Shown here: piece by piece, positions 31,044 through 38,502 of the stretch
How positions within the stretch are numbered: position 1 is the stretch's first letter
Layout: each line of letters opens with the position of its first letter
Virus record (IMG/VR): IMGVR_UViG_3300032288_001434
Location: 1-39,451 of that record
Length of the DNA: 39,451 nucleotides
Origin: a virus
Reading direction: 5' to 3' (one strand)
Made by a program: the position numbers and the translations under genes
Notes under the pieces: generated by a model
Databases searched by the model: none
What the model was told of the DNA's origin: nothing
Seen by the model: the letters and a program-made list of their open reading frames with translations, nothing else

Positions 31044-33062
31044 TTAATTTAGAGCTTGCCACGCTCCACCTAGATATATATAAAGTTTATTGTTTGTACT
31101 ATCTGCCACTAATGGAGCCTTTCCTGTTACTGCTGTAGGAACACCTGTTGGGATTCCAGCACACGTTGGAATATAAGTGAATCCATTAGTTGCATTTGTA
31201 GCCAGAGCTACTTCTCTTCCTAGAATAACATTGTGATTAGCATCCTTCCTTATAGCTTGATTACCCTGCATATCCGCTAGAACTGCGTTATTGCTAACAT
31301 TACCGACAACTATATCAGACCCTATTAGTGTATTATAGTTTCCAGTTGTTACTCCACTTCCTACACTTCTATATCCGAGGTGCATATTAAATGCTCCAGT
31401 AGTCATTCCTAAACCTGCGCTCTGCCCTATAGATAAGTTATGTCCTCCTGTACCAGGACCAGCGTTATATCCTATAGCTATACACCCATTACCAGCAGCA
31501 GCAGATGCAGCAGACGTATATCCTATATATACACCATACTGAGAGTTTACATTAACTCCAGCACTGTATCCTACAAATACATTTCCTGTAGGACTAGTTC
31601 CATTTTGACCAGCACTATATCCTACATATGTGTTATATGTTCCACCAGCATTAATCTGTCCAGCTGCTCTACCAATAGCTGTATTACCAGTTCCTGTGTT
31701 TAGCTGAAGTGATCCCCATCCAATAGCTGTATTTTCTTGTCCAGTTGTATTGGTTATTAAAGCATTAAATCCAAACGCTGTATTCTGTACCCCTGTAGTA
31801 TTTGCTGTTAGCGCATTCTCCCCATATGAGGTGTTAGATGAAACAAATCCAGGTCCGTTAGACCAAACATGACCCTTACCGTTTACACTTAATATATTAA
31901 AAGTATTAGCTGAGTTTCTTACTCTAAATCCTATATCTGTTGTTAGCGCACCCTGTGCCCTTACATCAAGCCTTACAGTTGTTGCAGGTGTTGCACCTAC
32001 ACCTAATCTCTTATTAGTGTTATCCCAGAATAACGCAGAGTCTTGCCCTAGAACATTACCTCCATTTTCAAATAATATCCTTCCGATAGTTCCACTCGCA
32101 ATAGGTGTTGTGCCTACTGTAAGTGTTGATGACACTGTCTTTGCTTTCCACAGTGATGTAGATAACTCATACGTTAAAACTTGTCCATCTGTTGGAGTGG
32201 TAGGTATACTTACGTTGTGTAGCTCTTGAAGCTCGTAACCATTCTGAACCCTAACATACATTCGTCCTGCCGATCCATTATTCGCTGTCGTTACAAACCC
32301 AAGATAAACCAAGTGGTTAGGTGCTGCTGGCTTAACATTCGTTATTGAACCTGCCGTGGCTCCAAGATACACAGCATCTCCATCAGCCCAAGTTGATGTT
32401 GGAAGTATACTTAGTCCGTCTAATAGTCCGTTAACCATTATCAATCCCTTCTGGTTAGCTCCAATAGATGTAGACAATACTAACCCTACAGTCTGTGCAG
32501 AAGTGGCGTCAGATGAGTTGTTTGCCCTCTTAACTGTTAACCTGTCACCCTGTCCACCAAATGCGTATACTGGCTGACCCTTTGTTATTGTTACAGAGTC
32601 AGCATTTGTTACGTATGCAAGTAGTGTGTTTGGTGCAGTACCTATAACCTGGAAGCTAGGAGTTGTTGAGTTGTATATACAGAGCATCTCTGCTCCATCT
32701 ACAATGTCACCACCAATCAATACACCATCGTTGTTCCTATACAACGTTATCGCTCCTAAGCTGTTTATATTTAGCGTACACCCCGTGGTGTTACCGTTAG
32801 TAAACCTAACCAAGAACGCATCACCATCGTTGTATGCTGTTACTCCAGATATTGTAACTGTATACGTATCCGTACCAGACGCAGTACCGTGAGGTATGCT
32901 GCCAGATCCACCAGATGGCGTAGCCCACGTGCCGTCACCCCTTAGAAACGTTGTGTTGTCCGCAGTGCCAGTGCCTAGATTAAACGTTGGAACCTTGTCC
33001 TCCTGTGAGAACGGTATTATCTTATCTAGTACCTTCTTGAGTGGACGTGGGAAAATGCTCAT
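31044..33062 (-). CDS. Tail fibre protein with YadA-head-like repeats
   Basis: This encodes 672 residues. The ATG at 33062 (MSIFPRPLKKVL) is chosen because the longer reading from 33104 would start inside the gene's own promoter. After an N-terminal attachment helix come Thr/Gly-rich repeats. Residues ~395-590 contain many NTAxG / VGYSAG / IGYNAG-type units (for example NTAIGWGSLQLNTGTGNTAIG in part), the signature of left-handed beta-roll trimers seen in trimeric adhesin heads and phage fibres. The C-terminus ends in a short NKLYIYLGGAWQALN strand. It probably forms the trimeric fibre for host binding and is divergent from the wHTH gene. Confidence 0.7.
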   Translation of the reverse strand: MSIFPRPLKKVLDKIIPFSQEDKVPTFNLGTGTADNTTFLRGDGTWATPSGGSGSIPHGTASGTDTYTVTISGVTAYNDGDAFLVRFTNGNTTGCTLNINSLGAITLYRNNDGVLIGGDIVDGAEMLCIYNSTTPSFQVIGTAPNTLLAYVTNADSVTITKGQPVYAFGGQGDRLTVKRANNSSDATSAQTVGLVLSTSIGANQKGLIMVNGLLDGLSILPTSTWADGDAVYLGATAGSITNVKPAAPNHLVYLGFVTTANNGSAGRMYVRVQNGYELQELHNVSIPTTPTDGQVLTYELSTSLWKAKTVSSTLTVGTTPIASGTIGRILFENGGNVLGQDSALFWDNTNKRLGVGATPATTVRLDVRAQGALTTDIGFRVRNSANTFNILSVNGKGHVWSNGPGFVSSNTSYGENALTANTTGVQNTAFGFNALITNTTGQENTAIGWGSLQLNTGTGNTAIGRAAGQINAGGTYNTYVGYSAGQNGTSPTGNVFVGYSAGVNVNSQYGVYIGYTSAASAAAGNGCIAIGYNAGPGTGGHNLSIGQSAGLGMTTGAFNMHLGYRSVGSGVTTGNYNTLIGSDIVVGNVSNNAVLADMQGNQAIRKDANHNVILGREVALATNATNGFTYIPTCAGIPTGVPTAVTGKAPLVADSTNNKLYIYLGGAWQALN

Positions 33063-33075
33063 ATTGTTTGTTCTT

Positions 33076-33102
33076 GTCGCAAATTTAGCATATTTTTGCG
33101 AC
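33076..33102. promoter_or_regulatory. Divergent promoter with perfect 8-bp operator-like palindrome
   Basis: GTCGCAAA (33076-33083) and TTTGCGAC (33095-33102) are perfect inverted repeats separated by 11 bases. On the minus strand TAAATTTG (33080-33087) faces the tail-fibre gene with a 17-base leader. On the plus strand TATTTTTG (33091-33098) faces the winged-helix gene with six bases to its ATG at 33105. Each palindrome arm contains the TTTG of one promoter, so a dimer bound here would cover both -7 elements. Autoregulation by the adjacent gene is a natural inference. Confidence 0.65.
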
Positions 33103-33104
33103 AT

Positions 33105-33620
33105 ATGGTCCCAGTAGTCAAAAGAAAAAAGGTATACGTAAAGAAAAGGAAGCGAAAGGTTCTTATATGCGACAGAACTGAGGTTAAGTTCAACTACATG
33201 AAGTACTACCGTGTTGTACGGTACTGGGCAATGCGTACCTACGATATCACTACACCAGAGCTTGAGATGCTGTTCTTCCTCTATGACGAGAAGCTATTCA
33301 CCATATCTAAGTTCGATAAGTACGACAACATATTCTCTTGGAACACTAGAAGGCTATACAAGCTACAGAATAAAAAACTTGTTCACGTATGGAGACCAGC
33401 AGGTCACCACGAAGCACGACTATACGAGCTTACGTACAAGGCGAAACGAATGATATTCAGTATCTATAAAAAGCTAAATGGGGAAGAACCTATCCCAACA
33501 TCAGAAAGGCGCAACCCCATTTTTAGAAAGAATGCCAGCTATACAGATAAGGTGTATGCCATGGCTATAAAAGACTTCAATAACGAGATCAAAGAATCAA
33601 AGCCACGTCTCTATACATAA
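33105..33620 (+). CDS. Winged-helix-like DNA-binding regulator (only plus-strand gene)
   Basis: This encodes 171 residues from ATG 33105 (MVPVVKRKKVYVKKRKRKV). The first 22 residues are strongly basic. Residues ~47-110 read as a winged helix: an ITTPELEMLFFLYDEKLF helix, an ISKFDKYDNIF turn, a WNTRRLYKLQNKKLVHVW recognition helix/wing and an HEARLYELTYKAKRMI strand-helix, resembling MarR-like phage regulators. It is the sole gene on this strand, transcribed away from the tail fibre through the shared palindrome. Its 3' end overlaps groES tail-to-tail by 32 bp. Control of late genes is inferred. Confidence 0.7.
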   Translation: MVPVVKRKKVYVKKRKRKVLICDRTEVKFNYMKYYRVVRYWAMRTYDITTPELEMLFFLYDEKLFTISKFDKYDNIFSWNTRRLYKLQNKKLVHVWRPAGHHEARLYELTYKAKRMIFSIYKKLNGEEPIPTSERRNPIFRKNASYTDKVYAMAIKDFNNEIKESKPRLYT

Positions 33621-33870
33621 TTATTCTGTAGTTCTTCTCATTCATCCTGTAGTCGTGACCCTGTACAGAGTCATACGCAATGATATCACCAGCCTTCAGT
33701 ACTGGACTTCCGTCCTCGTTATACGGTAGATCCTCGCTCGCTAGTATAACCTCAGCCTGCTGGTATCTCTGTTTCGCTGTCTCCATGCCAGAAAGTAGGA
33801 GCCCTGTACTGGACTCCTGTCTCTCTAACTCCATAGGTAGTACAACGATGAAACTATTCAACGCTTTCAT
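33589..33870 (-). CDS. groES: GroES-like co-chaperonin
   Basis: This encodes 93 residues. It has the GroES barrel order: FIVVLPMELERQ, a mobile-loop segment STGLLLSGMETAK (GLLL instead of the usual GIVL), QQAEVILAS, LKAGDIIAYDSVQG, and a closing YRIIMYRDVALIL. The co-chaperonin caps GroEL to enclose substrate proteins. The ATG overlaps the end of groEL by 17 bp, so the order is groEL then groES, the reverse of most bacterial operons. The gene also overlaps the plus-strand regulator's tail. Likely folds the major capsid or a tail protein (known for other phage chaperonins, inferred here). Confidence 0.8.
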   Translation of the reverse strand: MKALNSFIVVLPMELERQESSTGLLLSGMETAKQRYQQAEVILASEDLPYNEDGSPVLKAGDIIAYDSVQGHDYRMNEKNYRIIMYRDVALIL

Positions 33871-35449
33871 TCTCTCTTACGTTTGTTATTATCGCATTAG
33901 TGCTTAGTATAGTTGTCGCCACAGAAACTGCGTTCTTGATGGCGTTCTTTGTAACCTTGGCTGGATCAATGATACCCATCTTGATCATGTCTCCATACTT
34001 GTCGTTCTTCACATCGTAACCGTATCCGTCCTTGTTGAACACGATGTTGTTGTAGCACTCCTCTGGATCTACTCCAGCGTTTGTACATATCTTGTACAAC
34101 GGAGACTTAACTACACTCGACATGATGTTGTAAGCTATCTCACGCTCTGTTGTTAATCCGTTCTTTACCTTAGACATCGCATTGATAAGTGATATACCAC
34201 CACCTGGAAGAATTCCTTCGTCAATCGCTGCCTTAACAGCCAACACCGCATCGTCAACACGGTCCCTCAACTCCTTCTGCTCTATGTCAGAGTCAGCACC
34301 TACGTATATAATACCTATGCCTCCAGAGATATTGGCGATACGTTCGTTCAAGAAGTTTATATAGCTCTCGTCCTTCTCCTCCTCGATCAGCATCTTAAGG
34401 TCTGCAACGTGTGACTGAACTTCGTTATTGTCTACATACTCCTCATCTGGAATGATTACCGTTGAGTCCTGGCCTACGATAATCTTCTTGGCTTTACCAA
34501 GTCCCTCGAACGTACACAACGCCAAGTTATCTCCAGTTGCCTGGCTGTAGTAGTACCCTCCTAGAGATACTGCGATGTCCTCCATCAGCTCGTCCTTACG
34601 GTATCCCATCGATGGTGGAATGATGTTGCAGAACCTAATCTTCTTCTCGATTACGTTCATATTAATTGTAGCCGCTACCTGTGGTGACAACTGACCAATA
34701 ACCAACAACGGAATACGTTCAGCAACTACACGCTTAAGTATGCCCTCAATGTGTGATAGGTTAACGATCTCGTGATCCGTGATCAGTACGTACGCATCCT
34801 CGAATACACACTCCATCCTCCTTTGATCTGTGATAAAGTGACGTGATGTCCATCCACGCTGTACTCTGATTCCGTTGATAATCTCTGAGTAGGTGTCGTT
34901 AGTCTTGGTGTTGTTCTCAACAGTCACGAACTTAACCTTGTCATACACGTCAGCAATTAGTTTACCAGTCACTGGATCGTTGTTTGATGAGATCGTTGCA
35001 ACGTCTAGTAGCCTGTTTCCCTTAACTGGCTTCGCCATCTTACCAAGATTCGTCACAACCTCATCACATATGGACTGTATTGTTCTTAGTACCTCAGTCT
35101 TGTTGAACTTAGGATACATGCCAGTGATCCAGTCGTACACATCAATCAGCTCTCTAGTCAACACGATGCTCGTTGTTGTACCGTCTCCAGCCATCTTAGC
35201 TGTGTTTGACGCAGCCTCACGTACGAGTTGTACCGCTAAGTTCTCAACTGGGTTGTACAGGTTGATTGATTTGGCTACAGTTACACCATCCTTTGTTACT
35301 GTAACTCCACCGATATGGTGCTCAGACTCTATTAGTACTGTCTGACCTCCTGGGCCTAAAGTTGATGCAACTGCGTCAGATATCTTATTTATACCAGACT
35401 TTAGTTGATTTCGACCCTTTTCGTCTAAAAATATTTGTTTTATTACCAT
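33854..35449 (-). CDS. groEL: Phage-encoded GroEL-like chaperonin
   Basis: This encodes 531 residues with group I chaperonin signatures: STLGPGG (~29-35), VTKDGVTVAK with Asp54, AGDGTTTSIVL with Asp89, and VDDAVLAVKAAIDEGILPGGG (~398-418) with the ATPase Asp399/400. The apical region is divergent: RGWTSRHFITD replaces the usual RGYxSPYF, and PPSMGYRKDEL replaces APGFGDRRKxM. No Gly-Met-rich C-terminal tail is present. It is active-looking rather than degraded. Two 60-base lines sampled here are just over 50% GC, against 22-38% in muzzle-gene lines counted the same way. It likely assists folding of virion proteins. Confidence 0.85.
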   Translation of the reverse strand: MVIKQIFLDEKGRNQLKSGINKISDAVASTLGPGGQTVLIESEHHIGGVTVTKDGVTVAKSINLYNPVENLAVQLVREAASNTAKMAGDGTTTSIVLTRELIDVYDWITGMYPKFNKTEVLRTIQSICDEVVTNLGKMAKPVKGNRLLDVATISSNNDPVTGKLIADVYDKVKFVTVENNTKTNDTYSEIINGIRVQRGWTSRHFITDQRRMECVFEDAYVLITDHEIVNLSHIEGILKRVVAERIPLLVIGQLSPQVAATINMNVIEKKIRFCNIIPPSMGYRKDELMEDIAVSLGGYYYSQATGDNLALCTFEGLGKAKKIIVGQDSTVIIPDEEYVDNNEVQSHVADLKMLIEEEKDESYINFLNERIANISGGIGIIYVGADSDIEQKELRDRVDDAVLAVKAAIDEGILPGGGISLINAMSKVKNGLTTEREIAYNIMSSVVKSPLYKICTNAGVDPEECYNNIVFNKDGYGYDVKNDKYGDMIKMGIIDPAKVTKNAIKNAVSVATTILSTNAIITNVRENESVE

Positions 35450-35469
35450 AGATTTAATTAAATTCTATG
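35447..35469 (-). promoter_or_regulatory. Inverted repeat over the groEL start codon
   Basis: On the minus strand CATAGA and TCTATG flank an AT-rich centre (ATTTAATTAAA), and the 3' arm contains the groEL ATG. In RNA this could hide the start codon in a weak stem, as thermosensor-like elements do. A TATATTCG element (35470-35477, one mismatch from TAnnTTTG) lies directly upstream, so the 5' arm may be only partly transcribed, which would remove the stem. Confidence 0.35.
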
Positions 35470-35488
35470 CGAATATATAAAAAATAAG

Positions 35489-35512
35489 TAAGCCCACAAC
35501 TGTGGGCTCGAT
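35489..35512. terminator. Bidirectional-looking intrinsic terminator upstream of groEL
   Basis: A stem AGCCCACA / TGTGGGCT (35491-35498 and 35501-35508) is flanked by T-rich runs on both strands. It lies 5 bases after the 167-residue gene's stop and would insulate groEL from upstream transcription. Confidence 0.8.
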
Positions 35513-35517
35513 TTTTT

Positions 35518-36021
35518 TTAGTATGCTAACCACTTCTCTACAAGTTCTTCTCCGTATTCTTTTACATATAATTTCTTTGCATACTTAAGAGCTCTTATGT
35601 GCTCCTCTTGAGAGTATTCATCTACATATATATACGCTATCTCTTCACCAATCTCTACTGTTATTGTGTAGTGAGCTCCGTTTTCTTCAATAACCTCCCA
35701 CTCTATCATAGATCCGTTTTCTCTTCTATCATAGTCATAGAATCCACCTCCTATCTCTACAATCATTTGTTCTGCGTATGCTATTATATCTTCCTTTAGT
35801 CCGTACATTCCCTTACCGTATCTTAAATGTGTGTTCCAATTCTCTTGATAGAACCATACATATGGATCAGAGTCTGTGTGTTTGTCTACTATGTATGGAT
35901 TATCAAAAGATCCCTTCTCTGCTGTTGTATCTATATATACCCCTGCTGCATAGAACTCTCTCTGTGCGTTAGTTGTTAAACCTATAACTGCTAATGCTAA
36001 TGTTAAAACTACCTTTTTCAT
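35518..36021 (-). CDS. Secreted protein of unknown function with signal peptide
   Basis: This encodes 167 residues from ATG 36021: MKKVVLTLALAVIGLTTNAQ and then REFYAAGVY. The positively charged start, hydrophobic core and NAQ end form a typical Bacteroidota Sec signal peptide with probable cleavage after the Gln or Ala. The mature part is acidic and Tyr-rich (about 146 residues) with HTDSDPYVWFYQENW, EQMIVEIGGGFYDYDRRENG and beta strands near the end. No family is recognised. It is flanked by terminators, so it is a monocistronic unit between groEL and the 535-residue basic protein. A longer reading from 36108 is rejected because it would bury the signal peptide. Confidence 0.7.
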   Translation of the reverse strand: MKKVVLTLALAVIGLTTNAQREFYAAGVYIDTTAEKGSFDNPYIVDKHTDSDPYVWFYQENWNTHLRYGKGMYGLKEDIIAYAEQMIVEIGGGFYDYDRRENGSMIEWEVIEENGAHYTITVEIGEEIAYIYVDEYSQEEHIRALKYAKKLYVKEYGEELVEKWLAY

Positions 36022-36074
36022 AATACTAGAATTTAATTTGTTTTTACCTATAACTCCAATATATATAAAAAGTA

Positions 36075-36106
36075 ACATCCGCCCAAAAAAAATTTTAAGC
36101 GGATGC
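36075..36106 (-). terminator. Intrinsic terminator after the 535-residue basic protein
   Basis: CATCCGC / GCGGATG (36076-36082 and 36099-36105) form a perfect 7-bp stem with a 16-base AT-rich loop, then TTACTTTTTATA on the minus strand. It separates the basic-protein block from the secreted-protein gene. Confidence 0.75.
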
Positions 36107-36122
36107 ACAAAAAAATTATTAA

Positions 36123-37730
36123 TTATTTACTGTATCGCTTTGTACCAGCCTGTTTTTTGCTAGAACTTGTCTCACTTAAAGGAGTAGTTTTCTTTAGTTC
36201 TGTCATACTGAAGTAGCTTGTTCCCCTCATTGTTCTTCCCTTCTCAGCTTTTCTAGCTTTCTTAGCGTCACTTGTTTTAGCAGCAACTTTTTCAGCTAAC
36301 ATATCTCTCTTCTCCATACGAAGACCCTTTCTGATGTCACCCTTGTAAGATCTAGCCTCTTTTGCTACACCTCTTGTTGCCTTAACTCCAGATCTGATCA
36401 TACTCTTTTCTTCCTTGGTTTTAGTCATACCTCTAGCCTCCTTCATAGCAGACTTCGCAGATGTCTTCATAGCCTTAAGTTCAGCAGCTGTCTTTGTAGA
36501 CTTCATTGCAGCAACGTCCTTAGCAAGGTCCTCCTTACTTGTTCCCTTGCTAAATTTAGCAGGTCTCTTGGCAGCCTTGTACTCAGCCTTCATTTCTTTA
36601 GCCTTTGTAATAGCCTTACCTTTTGCGCTTCCTTCTTTTCTAAGTCCTTTAGCTTGAGCTCTTGATAGTTTACCTATCTCCTTAATATTAGACTTGGCTT
36701 CATTTAATAGAATCTTTCTTTTTTCTGAGCCTCCTTTTCCAGAAGCTGTTGAAGCTTCAACCTTTTCTCCTCTTATAGAATCAGATCCATATAACGCCTT
36801 TAAATCTCTAATTCTCTGTGCTGATCCTTCTATTTTTTCTCCTCTTTTTGTAACTCTTCCAGATTTTGTCATCTGATCCTCTGTAGCAACTCCACTCATA
36901 CCAAGAACTCGCTCCCTTGCTCCTGCAAGTTTCTCCTCCTTCTTGTACTTCATCTTCTCAGATAATCTAGGGCCTTTATACTTGTCTTCAGTTTTTACAA
37001 CTATACCCTTATTTCTATCTAGAGCCTTACCACCAAGTTGTCTTCTATAGTCCCTCTTTGTATTTGGCTTCACATCTATCGCTAGTTTCTTCCTAGAAAC
37101 AGTTCTTCCTTTAGGACCAGATACCTCCTCTGCTACACGTATGTCTTCCTTGGAATTTTTTTCTTTTACAACTAAGTCTCTTGTCGCACCAGGTTCTATC
37201 TTCTTTGTTTTTAATGTAGCAAACTTATCAAGTGGCTTAACCTTCTCAGCTGCCGCTCTTAAATTTGCTGGATCTGGCTTTGCCTTTGGTGCTTTTCCTT
37301 TTCCGTACATCTGAAGAACAAGGTTGTTTCTTCCTACGTCACCCTCATAGTTTGCTTGGAATGGATTTGGCTTTCCTTTAGATATATCTATATTGTATTC
37401 CTCTGGAGATTTTCTTCCACTACTCTTCCATACATCGTAGTCTGCCTTAGGTATAACGTAGTCCTCGTTATCTTTTACTCTAAGATATTTTCTAATTAAC
37501 TTATCGTCCTCTGGAGTGACATCGGCTATTGAGTAATCTACACCATCTTTTCTTGTTGCCCTATAGTCTCCACCATACTCCTTCGGCTTCTCAGTTGAAA
37601 GTTCTTCCTGTTTAACTCCTTTTACGCCTACCTCAGGTAATACTTTTGCACCATTCTTACCCTTAGTTGTTGTCTTCACAACAGTACGACCCCTAGACCG
37701 TGCTGTAGACATTTTAGTTCTTACTGCCAT
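36123..37730 (-). CDS. Large Lys/Arg/Ala-rich basic protein (histone-like, disordered)
   Basis: This encodes 535 residues with very high Lys and Arg. The N-terminal ~150 residues include SRGRTVVKTTTKGKNGAK, a VLPEVGVKGV motif and a moderately ordered part (EDDKLIRKYLRVKDNEDYVIP). The rest is mostly Lys/Ala/Arg-rich helix-forming repeats (RAQAKGLRKEGSAKGKAITK, KEARGMTKTKEEK). There is no signal or transmembrane segment. The likely role is binding the packaged genome or host DNA/RNA; the composition resembles eukaryotic H1-like or phage DNA-condensing proteins. It belongs to a run of small basic proteins and overlaps the 23-residue gene as TAATG. Confidence 0.75.
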   Translation of the reverse strand: MAVRTKMSTARSRGRTVVKTTTKGKNGAKVLPEVGVKGVKQEELSTEKPKEYGGDYRATRKDGVDYSIADVTPEDDKLIRKYLRVKDNEDYVIPKADYDVWKSSGRKSPEEYNIDISKGKPNPFQANYEGDVGRNNLVLQMYGKGKAPKAKPDPANLRAAAEKVKPLDKFATLKTKKIEPGATRDLVVKEKNSKEDIRVAEEVSGPKGRTVSRKKLAIDVKPNTKRDYRRQLGGKALDRNKGIVVKTEDKYKGPRLSEKMKYKKEEKLAGARERVLGMSGVATEDQMTKSGRVTKRGEKIEGSAQRIRDLKALYGSDSIRGEKVEASTASGKGGSEKRKILLNEAKSNIKEIGKLSRAQAKGLRKEGSAKGKAITKAKEMKAEYKAAKRPAKFSKGTSKEDLAKDVAAMKSTKTAAELKAMKTSAKSAMKEARGMTKTKEEKSMIRSGVKATRGVAKEARSYKGDIRKGLRMEKRDMLAEKVAAKTSDAKKARKAEKGRTMRGTSYFSMTELKKTTPLSETSSSKKQAGTKRYSK

Positions 37731-37801
37731 TACTTTTTACTTTTAGATCCGCAGGTGTTCGCCACACCCTGCCCTACTGATTTAGTTCCCTTTGTTTTCA
37801 T
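37730..37801 (-). CDS. Very small basic protein, 23 residues
   Basis: The frame ATG 37801 to TAA 37730-37732 reads MKTKGTKSVGQGVANTCGSK and ends SKK. The TAA overlaps the next gene's ATG as TAATG, and it lies two bases after the preceding gene. The KSxGQGVxN segment recurs in the 88-residue upstream gene. Its small size makes it less certain, but the tight placement and shared motif support it. Confidence 0.5.
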   Translation of the reverse strand: MKTKGTKSVGQGVANTCGSKSKK

Positions 37802-37803
37802 GG

Positions 37804-38070
37804 TTACTTTCTTTTAGAAGTAGTCTTAGATACAAACCTCTTTAACTTACGTAAGTTATTACCAGGTTCAGTTACCTTTACCTCTGGAAGCATTATTGCT
37901 TTAGCTTTAGGTTTCGTACTGCTCATTATTTTTGCAGCTTCTGCTGATTTAAGTTGAGACGAAGTCTTTTGCTTCTTACCAATGTTCTTTACTCCCTGTC
38001 CTAAAGACTTGGATTTAGTCATCGTGCTCATCGGAATCACGGTGCTCATTTTTGTTACTTTTCTGTTCAT
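37804..38070 (-). CDS. Small basic protein with LPEVKV motif
   Basis: This encodes 88 residues: an N-terminus rich in Met/Thr/Ser/Lys (MNRKVTKMSTVIPMSTMTKS), a KSLGQGVKNIGKKQKTSSQ segment, an Ala/Lys helical stretch, an IMLPEVKVTEPG motif and a Lys/Arg tail (FVSKTTSKRK). The LPEV motif also occurs in the N-terminus of the 535-residue protein (VLPEVGV), and KSxGQGVxN in the 23-residue protein. No known family. Confidence 0.65.
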   Translation of the reverse strand: MNRKVTKMSTVIPMSTMTKSKSLGQGVKNIGKKQKTSSQLKSAEAAKIMSSTKPKAKAIMLPEVKVTEPGNNLRKLKRFVSKTTSKRK

Positions 38071-38090
38071 TGTTTTTTGTTTTTTATTTG

Positions 38091-38423
38091 TTATTTTCTA
38101 TTTTTTGAAGGAGCTCTTTTTGCCGCTAATTCTCTGCTAGGATATGTCTTTTGTACAGTTTTTCTTTTGAAACCTTTTCCATATTTGGAAGCGTCCATAA
38201 CCTCACCAGTCATATCTGCTTTACCTATTTCACCTCCTTTCTTTGCTAATCTTTTTGACACCCTGTTGAATTTACCCTCAGATATATCCTTAGATGTATA
38301 CTTCCCATCCTTTGTTTCCTTAAACATCTTGTAGGAAGGATTACCTTTATCTAGTATGCTTTTTCCGCTCTCTAGCTTAGACTTTCTAGGTATAGTACTT
38401 ACCTTGCTAACCATTCTTTTCAT
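38091..38423 (-). CDS. Basic hypothetical protein, 110 residues
   Basis: This encodes MKRMVSKVSTIPRKSKLESG and continues with basic, Gly/Lys/Ser-rich sequence containing KMFKETKDGKYTSKDISEG, a short helix (NRVSKRLAKKGGEIGKADMT) and a YPSRELAAKRAPSKNRK end. No transmembrane segment. It begins a unit after an inverted-repeat promoter (38447-38484). Probably in the same functional group as the neighbouring basic proteins. Confidence 0.65.
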   Translation of the reverse strand: MKRMVSKVSTIPRKSKLESGKSILDKGNPSYKMFKETKDGKYTSKDISEGKFNRVSKRLAKKGGEIGKADMTGEVMDASKYGKGFKRKTVQKTYPSRELAAKRAPSKNRK

Positions 38424-38446
38424 AACATGTTATATTTTTAAAGTTT

Positions 38447-38484
38447 ATCGATATGCAAATGTAATAATATTATCGCATATCGAT
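38447..38484. promoter_or_regulatory. TACATTTG promoter inside a perfect 10-bp inverted repeat
   Basis: ATCGATATGC (38447-38456) and GCATATCGAT (38475-38484) are perfect inverted repeats with an 18-base AT-rich spacer. On the minus strand the TAnnTTTG element TACATTTG (38456-38463) overlaps the left arm and faces the 110-residue gene with a leader of about 32 bases. A repressor or activator dimer binding both arms is plausible; a hairpin in RNA is less so because the right arm is upstream of the expected start. Confidence 0.55.
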
Positions 38485-38502
38485 ATATACGATAATGCAT
38501 AA

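Noticed and set aside
33063-33104. ATG at 33104 as start of the tail fibre
   Set aside because: It lies upstream of the gene's own -7 element and within the divergent operator; the ATG at 33062 gives a normal attachment helix.
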